Source: Syngnathus acus
Lineage: Eukaryota; Chordata; Actinopteri; Syngnathiformes; Syngnathidae
NCBI RefSeq assembly: GCF_901709675.1
Contig: NC_051100.1
Span: 3,596,001 to 3,660,000, forward strand
DNA length: 64,000 nucleotides
Reading direction: 5' to 3'
This document shows, piece after piece, positions 11,801 to 24,313 of this stretch. Position 1 is the stretch's first letter. Each line of letters begins with the position of its first letter. A program made the position numbers and the translations under genes. Below the pieces are notes generated by a model. That model ran no database searches. It was not told where the DNA came from and saw only the letters and a program-made list of their open reading frames with translations.

Positions 11801-14800
11801 ATTAACCACGATGCCCTCCCACGGTCTCTCACTGGGCTTTAAAATGGTTTTGCGCCGTCCTAATTGAGCAGTGCAGGTCAAAGGTCTAAACCTTCTTGCT
11901 AACAAGCTGCCGCGGGTCAGGTGGGTTCAGAAACATACCAATTGTGTGGCCTACTTTTATATTTTCTGTGTGGGGTCCATTAACAGACTTGTTTGTCTTT
12001 ATTTTTTTTTTTGCTAGCTCAAAATGGCTGTAAACCATATGCAAAGTCTACTCAGTATAAACTTTTCCTCCGAGGTTGGTTTTATACCCGACGAGCCGTC
12101 TGTCCCACCGAGACATCCTACCTCTTCTGTTCCGCCACGTTTCCTCATGCGCTATGTTGAATGTTTATGCTAGCAGCCAGACAGCAGGAAGCCTTGACCT
12201 CTTTCACATTGCTCGCATGTGTTGTCTTCACCCTGCATCCTTTCTACATGGACAAGGAAGCTCCCACACATCCCCCATCCTGCCAGTCCGGCACGTAGAA
12301 CACAAATTCAACGGACTTTAACCCTCAAGGAGTATCGACACGTACAAAAAACAACAACAACAACAATACTTCCAGTTTGTAATGACAAAAAGCCTACCAT
12401 GGTAACAGGGGTGTTTAAACTTTTTCTAGCCATTGCATCTGTGGGAACTATTACGTGACGGATGAACCGCAATATATAGATTGATTATAATAGCAGTCAC
12501 GGTTTTGCTGCCAATAAAAACAACGCAGAGGTTTGTCCGCCGTGTCAGCGGCAGCTTGAGTTTCCCTCGTTGGGTTTGTTTTGATTCTCACTCTGCCTCT
12601 GACAAATGACTCAGCTACGGGATATTACGGTAAATTTACAATCACAACACCTTGGGGTCTCCTGAGACGACTGTGTTTGTAGCAATTGCGGTGAGGTGTG
12701 CCACCTTTGCAAAAACGCCGCAAAGGTTGGGATCAGCACCGTGGTTTTCTCACGGGAAACGAAGAACACGTTGGAAGAAAAAAGTGGGGAAACAATCAAT
12801 TGTGATTTTTTTATTTTGATCACAGTATTCTAACACCAAATAAAATGGATAAAATTTTTTGTTTGTTGATTTTTTTAAACAACAGTCTAAATAACTGCAT
12901 CACGTTCCATAAAACATTCAACAACAAGTGAGTTTGTGAATGTTGCTCTGCCAAGGTGGTTCTTTATGTCTCTTGTCCGATGCCCGCCCCGCCCCCTCCC
13001 TCCGGCCCGTACGCACTAGTGCATTGGTATCACGTTTCACTGAGCTCTCAAAGACACGTCTGTCTTGTTTCAAGTCTCAGGTTTATGCATTGGGTTCAGT
13101 CAGTGGCGCAATGCGTATTTAATACCTTCAGCGTGGACTTAATCATATCACTACGATCGCCATCTTAGAAACCATTAGTACTCTACAAACTTGAAAATCC
13201 ATCATTTGCGTACATTAAAAGATTTTTTTATGTTATCTGTAACCTTATGCAACATTTAATTGCAGAGCAGTAAAATGAAAAATACGGTCTGATTCACATG
13301 CACTGCTTGATGTCTTTAAAGTTGGCTTGAGGATAATGTGAATGGTCGACAAAGTGAGTCTGAAAAGCTTTTGAGGGGTTGGAAAGGGACACAAATACTG
13401 GCCTACTCCGCATTCTTCCCTTTTCTTTGGCTTTGGGTCCCGCTAAAGGTTTCCATGGCAACAGTAGACAACACAAAACTCTTCAGTTTTTTTTTTTTTT
13501 TTTACTAGTTAGTTTTTTGCTGACTTTTTGTGTGTTGGGCTAGCATTAGCATCATTGCTAACATGACTGTCTGGAGCCACGTTATCGCTCTGTGCACTCT
13601 GAATTTTACAAGGCCACTTTTGGCTGCGAGAGACGCATCAGTGCGTTCGTGAAAAACTTGTAAAGTCTGAAAACGTCCTGTGCAGACACACAACTGAGTT
13701 ACTCCGATAATTCACGGTCCGGCTTGGAGGGAAGTAGTCTTGCTTACTGCTAAACATTGAGAGGACGCTTAGATTTTGGAGGCCATATTTTGGTGGGTTT
13801 CCATTTTTTTGTATTGTTTTAGAATAATTTGTCAAATATTTTGCAGCTTCTATTTTTTGTAGCTTTTTTGTTGTTATAGTTTATATATTCTTTTTATCTA
13901 ATTTGACAGATTTTCACATATAGTCATATACTTATATTGTATTTTTCTGACTAATATCTCATCCCCAAAATATTGTATTTTTGTATGTGATTTTTTTTAA
14001 AAATAATTTGGTCAGTGCAATCGTGATATGAAATCTGACCTCTTGTGTCCAGTCAGTGTATTCTGCTTTTCTATTGAAGCGTGTAGGAGACTTATTGTGG
14101 GAGTTAAGTGATGAAATGAGACTCATGCGGCAGCTACCAAAACAGCCATGTGGCTCTCATCAGGGTCAGTAGACATCCCCCCAAAAAAAAGCGGAGAAGA
14201 TAAACTTTTTTCCCCCCCTGCTCACTCTCATGCGACCACTTTATTCTCACATGGAAAGTTCAGGACTTTTTATCTCATCAGTGTTAAGGTATGAAAGTAA
14301 CTTATATTGAAATTATTTTTTTTTGCTTTAGCTCTGTTAGTCTGCCTTTAATGCAACCCTATTCCAACCCAGTCAGGGCATTTTGCGAGTGTCCCCAGTG
14401 TTTAATCCACTGTTTGATACCCAAGCTGTCTGCCCTGCTGTTGCCATGGCAACCAGCCGGCAGGTTATGTTATTCATGCCGCGAATGACAAAGTGCATGG
14501 TAGGCAAACAGTTCAAAAGCAGCACTAAATCACGGATTATTAGGAGATTATTGATCCCATCCCATTGAGCTCATCGTGCGCCCCCCCCCCTCCAAAAAAA
14601 GCCCTTTGGTCATGTGACATTGCGTGGTTGCTATGCATTGCATTCCTGTACAATGAAGAGCCCAGTCAGCAGTGCACATTCAGTGGCTAGCCAGAGTCGG
14701 ATTGCGATATCTGGGGGGTGATGTGTTTTGACAATCCCTCCGTGTGTCATAGGATCAGGTCTCACCCAAAAAAAAAAAAAGACTGCACTTCAAGTGCTGT

Positions 14801-17800
14801 TAATCTTTTATTTTTTTTACTTGCATAAATCATGCGGTTTTCTGCTTTATTGACTTTAAAAATGTGTCACTGCAACCACCCCCCCCCACCAAAAAAAAAC
14901 CCAACCAAGACACTATTCATTGGCTTGCGTGACAGATAGTATGCGACGTGTTGTTTATTTTCCCCGTCTTGTGTCTAAGTGGCTCAAATGCGACGGCTGT
15001 AAATGTTTAGTTTACATCAAGCGGGCGCTTTGCTGTGTTTGGGGGTCTTGTGGCATATGTTTGAACTTCAAGTCAAGTGGAAATGCATCCGTCCAAAAGT
15101 CCTTCAAGTATTGTTTTCTAGAGCGCTGTCATGAAATCAAAGTTTTCCATTTTTTTATTCCAGATTATTTGGTCTAACATTTTATTTTCCGTCTCCTACT
15201 TTTGGATTCACGAATATTTTTGGATGTCAATGAAGCCACCAGAACACCTTTATGATTGATTAACTCGTCAAACCTGTAACGTATTTGTCTGTCTAATCAT
15301 TCACCCGGGGATCTGGTTTGTTTTAAAGCATGACTACACTTTTTTTATTTTTTTTATCAGATTTCCTTTTTTACCACTGCATTTCCAGACACGTCCCATG
15401 TGAATGCCATCTGCCCCGTGAGTCATTTTTGATGTGGTCAAACTTGCATGGCACCAGTTTGAAATTACAAGACCAAATATGTCAAGACGTTCTTTAGGGG
15501 AGGGGTCATGTTTTTCCAAGGGCACGTCCATGACATTGGAGTCTTGGGGGCGAGATATGCGATCCACCCAGCATGCGACCTGCGGTCAGTGTTGTGGGAG
15601 TGGTGGAATTCTGCGGTTCGTCCCGGCGCTGCTGGAATGTCCGCAGCCGGCCAGACTTTCACGGTTCATGTAACTCGCGTAAATAGACCACCGTGATCCG
15701 GGCTTAAGAAGTGGTTAGAGGACAATCGTTTGGAATCCTGATGCGGTTGGGCGTAGTTGCACCATCTCACAATCTGTTGTGATGTGTTCCAGGCGACTTG
15801 TCTCCGTTGCAGATGTCCCCCGTCCCCCAGTCCCAATTCATTCCTTTGGCGGAGGTGTTGTGCTCAGTCATCTCCGACATGAACTCCTCCCAAATCGTCG
15901 TCAGTCAGGAGACTCTGGTGAACCACGTGAGCAAATCACATCCGGGTAAGACCTCAACTTCTTAAGATCTTATCAGATCTTAGAAACATCTCTCTCTCTG
16001 CTTTTTAGGGATAACCATTCCAACTCAGGACATCCTCTACAATACTTTGGGCACTCTGATCAAGGAGCGCAAAATTTACCACACAGGGGAGGGCTACTTC
16101 ATCGTCACACCTCAGACTTATTTTATCACCGGCAACGTGGCTCGAGAGAAGACATGGTGGACTTCGGGCTCAGCGGAAGACCCTCCGTCACCGCCTCCTA
16201 TTACTTACCTTCTGAGCAACGACATCTCGGTGGAGGCGCCCCCGCTGGCTCACTGCAAGTCTTGCAGCTGCTTCAGCTCGCTCCCAACGTCCACCAACGT
16301 CCGCCTCGCTGCTACCACGCCGCTCGCCCTTCCTCCACCCGCCACGCCCGATCAACATTCCGTCTCCGTTTCCGTCAGCGAATGCACGGCCAAGAGCTTA
16401 AAATGGCCTCGGCCGTCGGATCACAAAGCTTCGGTGCAGCATCAGTCCACCTCCACAGCGGCGGACTGCCACGCCAGCGAGATCAGCAAACCCTCGGGAA
16501 CCATCAACGCAGTTGCCCGCAAAGAAAAAGACGGCAAGCCGGGCAGGAAGTTTGGTCTCAATTTGTTCCGGAGGAACGGCGGTAAAAAAGAGAAGTCGAA
16601 GAAGGAGTATGCGTCATTCGCGGGGCAGTTCCCACCCGAGGAGTGGCCGGTGAGAGACGAAGATGACCTCAATAACTTACCTCGCGACCTGGAGCACGCC
16701 ATCATCAAGCGTATCAACCCCGAATTGACGGTGGACAACCTGACACGTCACACGGTTCTGATGAAGAAGCTGGAAGAAAGGCGGGAGAAGGCCCTGAACA
16801 AAGGAGTAGACAAGGGAATGTCAACGGAGATCCTAACAAGTTCTAAAGCGAGGCACCACCACTCCTCCAGGTCGGTCAAAAGGTCTGCTCAGAAAAGCTC
16901 TCGTAGCAAACGACGCTTGCACTCCTCCAAAGAAAAACAACGGGAAAGGATCAAGAAGATATATCAAGACGGAGAAGATCTGATCCCCACCAGGTTGCGA
17001 GTGGAAATCCCAATCGATCAACCTTGTAAAGCCGAAGAGGCTAGCTCGCTTTACAAGAAACGCATCGAAAACCCTTTTCATGCTCCAGAAGCTGGAATTC
17101 TTCCCGCCGCTCGGGAGCATCGAAAACTAAAAGAAGGCAGGCCGGCAGGGAAGAAGGAACGAACGACTCATCGCTCCAAATCGTGGGACGCGCATCGGAC
17201 TAAGATGAGCGTAGCGGACGACGAGCAAATCGCCAAATCCCGCACATCTGAAGAAAACTACGGCCAGGAGAGGGAAGCCAGCTGCGAACATTTACCGCGA
17301 GTCGACACGAAGCTCAACCGAGAATTCCCGCCGGACTACGGCTCGGCGTACCCGCAGAGCTGCACGCTGCGTATCGACGACAAACTTCGACACCAGAGGG
17401 AAGGAAACGGCGCAGAAAACCCCAAAGACGGCAAAAGCAAGACTTTGCCCGACGCTCTTCGGAAAATCCAACCGTATGGCAACTCTGACACCATCCCAAC
17501 AAGGACCTGGCCCAAGACGGCTTTACAACGGAAGCACTCGCTCAGATTAACCAAACCGCAACGAGACGACTCACAGAAAGCCGATGAACTCGCAACACGT
17601 CAGCAGCAAAAAGACGTAAGAACTGCCGGCAGAGAGGAAGAAACACCGGAACCGGTCGTCCATAACCTGCCCTCGGTAACCGACGCTGAAGATGACCTCT
17701 ACCAGAGAATAGAACATCACCGGGATGACGAGACTTGCAGCTCCCTGTGCTTGAACGAGGAGGACGTTATCCCCAATTACCTTCACCCGCACTTGGTCTA

Positions 17801-19011
17801 CCAGCAATCCGACACCGACTCCAAGTATCACTACTCCGACTTTAACCGTCAACGAGTCACCTCTAGCGACAGAAAGTCCAGCAGCCAGTGGGAAGCTTCT
17901 CTGAGCCCCAGCAGATCTGTGGAACCCGCGTGGAGACGGCAGTATCCTCAGCAGAGTCAAGCAGCTCCCCAAGATGAACCAAGTTCCAGAAAAGAAGCTC
18001 AGGCGCAGGAAGAATTACGCGACTCCCACCGTCCTGAACCTCCCGAGGCCTTTGACAGTAGCATCTTTGACTACTGCCCAACAAGTGAGGTCGAATCGGA
18101 CACGGAGACCGTCCGTAAGTCTACGGACGAGGGCGACGGCGAATCGGCTCATTGGGCAGCCGAGGTGAAGGAAGCTCAGGAGGAGGATTTTCACGAGAGG
18201 GCGGTTCCCCTGAATCCAGGAGCCGGTCTAAGCGGGCCCGGGGAAACGGGAGAGGCAGTGGAACTGGTGGAGAACCAGAGCATCACAGGAGACAGCGGGA
18301 TAGATTCTCCACGGTGAGTCTGTTTTCTTCCATTTATCTGATAATTGGGTCTTTGCTGACTTTGATCACTAGGGGAGTAAATGCTCGAGCAATTTTGTGA
18401 GCTCTGGGATATCTGAAATTGAATATGTGGAAAAAGTTGATATTGCAGCTGGCGCTTCATCCAGTTTCGCAGCAGAATCAATCTCACGGCTTTCCTCGAG
18501 ACCATTGCAAGCAGTCAGGCAAAAATAAACACCCGAGTGCGACGTTACACCTCCGGGCTGCATTACTGCATTTGGCCTTTCACCAATTTGTGTTTCTTTC
18601 TTGGGGGAAAAAAAAAAAAGTAAAAAGCAATAAAGCTGAACAAACACCTTGTAATGAAGCCCAACGTCCAATATTTGGACAGCAGGGAATGATTTTGATA
18701 ATAATGTATAATTGCTGCGCCGTGCTTAAATTTCAAATGGGTGGAAACTAAATGCTTTGAACTCACTTGGCAGCCTTCCATGTTGGAATATATGAAACGG
18801 CGCCTTATTAATTCCATTTTTATCAAACATGTCCCCCCCCCCCCCTTCTCCACGCAGGACCCACGTTAGTCTGGCCTCCAGCAACACAGTCATTCTGCAG
18901 GGTCTCAAGAGAAGGGGTTTTCTCCAGAACTTGGACAAACTACACACCAAAAGCAGCGGCATTCGACCACAGAACTCCCTGCTGCAGCTCACTCCTGTCA
19001 TGAACGTATAA
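8443..19011 (+). CDS. stox1: Storkhead-box protein 1 (winged-helix DNA-binding protein)
   Basis: Five coding exons, 8443-8776, 9133-9177, 15793-15945, 16009-18313 and 18858-19011, join into one 996-residue frame, close to the human length. The start is the ATG at 8443 in a CpG-rich exon. Exon 1 encodes the conserved N-terminal region ([36 protein letters not shown]). Exons 3 and 4 encode the winged-helix (storkhead) domain, with [13 protein letters not shown] and [20 protein letters not shown]. The 2.3-kb fourth exon is a low-complexity charged region typical of STOX1. The last exon ends [12 protein letters not shown], the family's conserved tail. STOX1 is a nuclear and centrosomal transcription regulator related to FOX proteins. 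Intron 2 (about 6.6 kb) holds a hAT-like repeat end near 10,624 and otherwise nothing recognised. The 3' UTR has an ATTAAA at 19,354. Confidence 0.93.
10624..10680 (+). repeat. Fragment of a hAT-like non-autonomous transposon end
   Basis: GAGGGGTTCTCAAAGCGGGG followed by GGCTTGGGGTCCGCAGGG resembles a terminal sequence common in fish and mammal hAT-derived repeats. It lies in stox1 intron 2, and no partner end was found. Confidence 0.45.
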
Positions 19012-19379
19012 AGGGAACCTCAACATCTTCGCATGTGCTTTAATCTCAAATTCTATGCAACTGTTCACAAACAAAACAGTTTGTACAGATGTTCAATGTA
19101 TATTGTAAATATTTTTGTTCAATATGCTATGCAATATAAGTTCCTAGTTGTCATTGTGTACCTCTGAAATGTGTATCAACATTTAGGGGTTAATCGAGAG
19201 TTTTACATACATTGTTTCTTGGGTTAAAAAGTCATAACTTTCATTATTGTAGACTTGAGAGCCTAAGATTATAAAAAGGTGTATATGTTATACCATCCTT
19301 TGTTTTTAATTTGTCCACTTTATAATTTGGATTTGAGCTGAAAGATTGGAGAAATTAAAAGAGTAACATACAAACCGTT

Positions 19380-21220
19380 GACTGAATCTGATTATTTAAT
19401 TCATATCATGAGCAATTATCGTAGGCACCAAGTGACGCATTTTTAAAAATTAAACAAGAGTAATGGGTGAGAATCAAACTTGGGTAAAAGGGACGCACTA
19501 ATTTTGACGCTTCCGGAAGAAATAAAGCCCCCCCCCTCCTCCTCCTGACTGACGTCATCACAGGATTGCTGTCAACCTAAAACTTTGACAAGGTAACATG
19601 CTAGTTGTTAGCCTAAAATGTTTGGGCCAGTGTTGGCAATTAAAGTCTTCTACGGGCTTAAATTGCACCAAAACGCATTTGACGTACGTGCTGATAAACG
19701 GATGAACCCAACAAACTATTTAACCGTGTTATTTGAAATGGTAAAATAATAACTATCAAATTATTTGCACAAACGTTCACCAGCATCTGGACGACAGCGC
19801 CGTTTTGCCCAAGCTAAGTATATAAACCCTTTGCATACGTTCACATTTAAACACAATTAATAGAATATTTGAATGACTATTTTTTGTCTTCAAATTGAAC
19901 TTCAACTTGGTTCATTTGTCTCATTTCCACGAGCTTTCATCTTGAACACAATGGCCAGATTGACTGCAAAATGGCAGAATTCCTGTTTGTTACACAAAAT
20001 ATACATTATTAAACTGACTTAATTATATGGCTGTTCACTTTAGTTTGCAGGCCATAAAACGGCCACCAGGTGGTGCTGAACAACCTTTTTACAGTGTATG
20101 TTGCACATCCAACCCCTCACTTAATAATTTTATCATTGACTTGTTCAAATTTATGCCAAAATATTGGCGCTTTGGACTGCAATATTCAACAATGATGGCG
20201 GACTTTTTTTAGGGTCGATTAAAAATATTTTATTTACCTTGATAAATAATTTGAATCGAAAATAAAATGCCTTTACTGCTTAGTTTGATACTTGTTTGAC
20301 TTCCGGTCACAATTAAGCGTACGTGCTAATCTATATGACGACTTTTTTTTCTTTTCTTTTTAAGTATATTGAGTGGCGAATGTGCTACGGCAAAATAGCC
20401 TGCTTAGTTGTTGATGCCAATACACGTTCCAAAAACCCATCTATTCATTTATATTATGTAATTATTTTCATGGAGAATGAGTATGTCTGTTTACTTATTA
20501 GTCACATTTGATAGTTGGATAAAAGTGATGAAAAGCAGACACTGCCCTCAACCCAGACTGCTGATACAAGCTTAGAGAGCAGTTCAGCAGCCTTGAGTTA
20601 ACCTCATCAACGTACCGTAAAGGAATGTAAACTTAGCGGAGTGTGGGAAAAAGCCAGGAATGTCTAGAGACAGGGGATTGCCAGAAATTCCTCTCCGTGT
20701 TGTTTGAAATAGTAAATTGCTAAGAAACACGACTTCTTTGCATTGGATAAAGTATGTGTGTATGGGGGGGAAACGAACAACTCGCTTGGAATCACTGAGC
20801 GCTATTTCAAATGGCAAGAGCGACATCTTCAGGATTGCCGAGGGAGTGCAACTGCCAGTATCCTGCCTTCACTTCGGTTTAACAGAATTGTATACCAACG
20901 GTCAGGCATTTTGCGTCAAATATTTCTAGATCAGCTTTAACGTTTGGTTACTTTTTTATTTTCTACAGGGGAACCAATCCTGGTGAGGGTAGGAGGAGCA
21001 GAGCTGGGACCGGTTGCCAACTAACCACAAGTCAAAGGTAAACCAACAACTATTCAGTCACAGTGGTTTATTAAACAACTTAAATTGCTCACATTTTGTC
21101 ATGTGTGAGAAAGTCCACACAAGCCAAGTGGAAACAAAATCAAGTAGAGATTTGAACGCTTGTCAGATAGCGATCCAATATGCTGTTAAAATCAAATTCT
21201 GAAGGACACCAGAAGAGTCA
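19380..21220. other. Intergenic region between stox1 and the zinc-finger gene
   Basis: No supported gene. A CTCF-like motif lies at 20,061-20,079 (listed separately). The right part may include the far 3' UTR of the minus-strand zinc-finger gene, since several TTTATT (AATAAA on the minus strand) occur at about 21,227, 21,840 and 21,917. Confidence 0.45.
20061..20079 (+). promoter_or_regulatory. CTCF-like motif
   Basis: GGCCACCAGGTGGTGCTGA fits the vertebrate CTCF core (CCACCAGGGGGCGC) with a few mismatches. The call comes from reading the motif by eye; occupancy is unknown. Confidence 0.4.
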
Positions 21221-22618
21221 ACGACCTTTATTTATCCATATATGTGCCACTCCAAAAAAGGGGGAAAAGATGTTACAAGGTTTGCCCTTTAAGAGAAGCC
21301 TGTATGGATTCCTTTACATTTTTTTTTCCTCAAGAATTAGGCCATTTACAATAACGCAAGAGGGGAGAAAATAAGACAATATACAGTGTAAACGCAATAG
21401 TCTACATGAAAGCAAAAAAAAAAAATGTTATTGACAAAGTAAATGAATATTAATGAGGGAAAAAAAATCCATTAACAACTCAGCATCCATTGTTCTCTAC
21501 ACAGCATGCAATAAGGCACCTAGCTAACAGGATAAAAACTATGCTACAAATTGAAGCAAAAGAAAAAAAAAGCAGGGGAGAAACTTAAAAAAATATTGCT
21601 TGTCGTGCCCTCTCCCATAAAAACATCTTTGCTCCCTTTCATATAACCCAATCCATATTTAAAAAAATACGTTTGTAAAAGATTTTTTTTTTTTTTTTTT
21701 TACACGTACGAGTCGCGCCTAATGCAAAGTTGGAAAAGTCAACTTTTCTCATACATTTTTGTTGTAATATGCACAAGCCTTTAAATCAGATTGTGATAGT
21801 GTCAACATGAGTAACTGCTATCTATACTCTATGAACAGGTTTTATTCATTTTTCTCAGAAGGGGAACAGGAATAAGGAAGAAAAGGAGACCGGTGTAATA
21901 TGCTAACCATAAAGTGTTTATTCTCTGTCAGGAATTGTCTTGTGGCTGCGTGCCATCTCCTGTTATCAGCCAGTATTGCTCTCTGTACAGACCATGTCAT
22001 GGTAAATAACTTCCTAAATATACACAAATTCAACTGCTGCCGCTTGAAAACGCCTGCAACACATTTAACTCTGAGTTGGGTGCAGAAAAAGGAGTGGGGG
22101 AAAACAAACTGTGGAGACAACATGGGTCTCACTATCAAAAATGTAATCTTTTTGGAACAGCACACTAGTCACCTATACATTTATAAAAGAAATCAAGAAG
22201 TATTTACAGTGGATTTTCTTCACACAGGTCAGCAGGGTGAAGAGAGATGACTAATTGGAGTTCCGGTGTTGACGGCCTTGAACCGAAGATCCCGCGCTCG
22301 CCGCCGAGAAGCTTCGTACAAGAAAGGTGGGGTAACTTTTTTTCTGGTTTCTTTTAAAAGTGTTCATTGAGTTCCCGCGGAAGGGAGAACAAACAATCGA
22401 AGCGACGCTTCCCCTCAGTTTCTGCTGTGTCTCGCCGATGACCCATCAGTCCTTCAACCGATCAGTCCTTCAACCGATCCTCTTCACTGTAGCTGACCTG
22501 ACCACGTGAACATCCAAGTGAGTCAACCCGACTGGTCTTGTGGTGGTGGGGGGGCGCTAGTAGTTAAACGAGAAGCCAGGGATGGGTTGAGCACTTGCGT
22601 CTGAACGGTACCCCCCCA

Positions 22619-24313
22619 CTACTCTAAATGGATTCGATGGTGTCTGGAGAGGGAGGACGAATGGTTGAAGCCTTTCCCGCACTGGGTGCAGCGGTAGGGC
22701 TTCTCCACAAGGAGGTGTTGCTTGGGGAAGGCGTTGTTAGGGAAGACCTTAGGCGAGGCGATGGCGCCGTACTGCTCAGGAGAGTTCATCGGTAGGGGCA
22801 GCGGCGGCGACTGCGGTGCCGCCTGCTGCTTGTTCTCCAGATGGACCCTCTGGTGCCGTGCCAGCGAAGACGAGTGGTTGAAGATCTTGCCGCAGTGGCC
22901 GCAGGTGTAACCTTTGCCCTCTGAGTGAACTCTCTGGTGCCGCGAAAGGGAGGAGGAATGGTTGAAGCCCTTGTCGCAGTGGTGGCACATGTAGGGCTTC
23001 TCTCCTTGCAGGTGTACCCTCTGCTTGGCAGGGGTGCCGAAGGTCATGGGCTTGCCGGGCTGTGCCGCCGAGAACACGGGTCCCTGCAGGTGGGTCTTGT
23101 GGTGGCGCGAGAGTGACGAGGAGTGGTTGAAGCCCTTGTTGCAGTGCCTGCAGGTGTAGGGCTTGCCGCCGGCGTGGACCTGCTGGTGCTTCTTCAGGTG
23201 ACGCTTGCGGACAAAGCTCTTCCGGCACATGTTGCATTTGTACGGCTTCTCACCCGAGTGGATCCTCTGGTGCTCCCGTAGGGTGGCGGCGGCAGCAAAA
23301 CACTTGCCGCACTGCGCGCAACGGTGGGGCTTGTCAGTGAGCACCACGCCGGCGTGGGCTGCGTGGGCTGCGTGCGCGGCGTGGGCTGCGTGGGTCTTCT
23401 GGTGCTGCTTGAGGTTAGAGGTGGTCGCGAAGCCTTTGCCGCACTGGCCGCACGTGTACGGCTTTTCGCGAGCGTGGACCTCCTGGTGCTTCTTCAGATG
23501 CCTCCTGCGGACAAAGCTCTTCCTGCACTGGGTGCACTTGTACGGCTTGTCCTCAGAGTGCATCTTCATGTGTTCTCGCAGGGTGATGGCGGCAGCAAAG
23601 CTCTTGCCACACTCTGTGCACCGGTGCGGCTTGTCGGGCAGGTGGATCATTTGGTGGGACTTGAGGCTGAAGGCGTCAATGACGTCCTTGCCCATGATCT
23701 CCACGCCCGAGGGTACGTAGGGCTTCTCTTTCATGTGGATCTTCATGTGTTGCTTGAGGCTGGCCTCCACGGCAAAGCTCTCGCCGCAATGGACGCAGAT
23801 GTACGGGTTGAGGTCTTTGTGGATCTCAAAGTGCTGGTGGAGGTCAGAGATGCTGCCAAAGATCTCACCGCATTCGTTGCACTGCAGGCCGTGCGCCTCG
23901 TGAATGATGACGCCATTCTCTGACTCTACCGTCAGCTCGCCGCCGTGATCCGACTCCACTTTCACCTCATGCTCACTCTCGGCCTTGAGCAACACTTCCC
24001 CGAGTAGCGCCTCGCCCGTCGATGTTTTAATCTCGGCGCCGGCAAAGCAGTGCATATCGTCATGTTCCACCTTGATGTAATCGTGGTCCGTCTCCACAAT
24101 GGCGTCTACGCACGCCACGGCGCCGAGGTCTGTCCCCAGCCCTTGGATCTTTAGTTCAGTGCCGTGGATCTCCAACTCCAGGCCACGCTTTTCCTCAGTC
24201 ATGATTTCTGTCTCGGCTCCGTAGTGCAGGTCGACATGGCTGTGGGCTATGACACACTCCGACCCAAGCGTGTCAAGGCCGGGTGTGTCACATTCAGTCT
24301 CTGACTCCGCCAT
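22619..24313 (-). CDS. C2H2 zinc-finger protein with acidic N-terminus
   Basis: One exon encodes 564 residues. The start is the ATG at 24,313 (MAESETECDTPG); the frame is open a little further upstream but has no earlier ATG before an in-frame TGA near the exon's 5' end. The first ~150 residues are acidic and low in cysteine, without a KRAB, SCAN or BTB domain that I recognise. Then come twelve finger positions: eleven intact C2H2 fingers and a third that has lost its cysteines. TGEKP-like linkers are present (EKPY, DKPH). Fingers 4-5 and 7-8 are near copies, and fingers 9-12 share the recognition segment NHSSSLSRH. It is presumably a nuclear sequence-specific DNA-binding protein. I cannot name an orthologue. 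A non-coding first exon probably lies at 25,684-25,830 (minus), spliced to an acceptor near 24,434. Confidence 0.88.
   Translation of the reverse strand: MAESETECDTPGLDTLGSECVIAHSHVDLHYGAETEIMTEEKRGLELEIHGTELKIQGLGTDLGAVACVDAIVETDHDYIKVEHDDMHCFAGAEIKTSTGEALLGEVLLKAESEHEVKVESDHGGELTVESENGVIIHEAHGLQCNECGEIFGSISDLHQHFEIHKDLNPYICVHCGESFAVEASLKQHMKIHMKEKPYVPSGVEIMGKDVIDAFSLKSHQMIHLPDKPHRCTECGKSFAAAITLREHMKMHSEDKPYKCTQCRKSFVRRRHLKKHQEVHAREKPYTCGQCGKGFATTSNLKQHQKTHAAHAAHAAHAAHAGVVLTDKPHRCAQCGKCFAAAATLREHQRIHSGEKPYKCNMCRKSFVRKRHLKKHQQVHAGGKPYTCRHCNKGFNHSSSLSRHHKTHLQGPVFSAAQPGKPMTFGTPAKQRVHLQGEKPYMCHHCDKGFNHSSSLSRHQRVHSEGKGYTCGHCGKIFNHSSSLARHQRVHLENKQQAAPQSPPLPLPMNSPEQYGAIASPKVFPNNAFPKQHLLVEKPYRCTQCGKGFNHSSSLSRHHRIHLE
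23351..23395 (-). repeat. 9-bp coding repeat (AAH)n in a zinc-finger linker
   Basis: A unit of the type CACGCAGCC repeats about four times. It encodes THAAHAAHAAHAAHAG in place of the usual short linker between fingers 6 and 7. Length variation between individuals is likely. Confidence 0.8.

Noticed and set aside
17571-17972. 133-residue minus-strand frame inside stox1
   Set aside because: It is antisense to the well-supported stox1 exon 4, with no recognisable domain.
23205-23923. Long plus-strand frames (171 and 199 residues) across the zinc-finger exon
   Set aside because: They are shadows of the repetitive GC-rich finger coding sequence; the minus strand has the C2H2 pattern.
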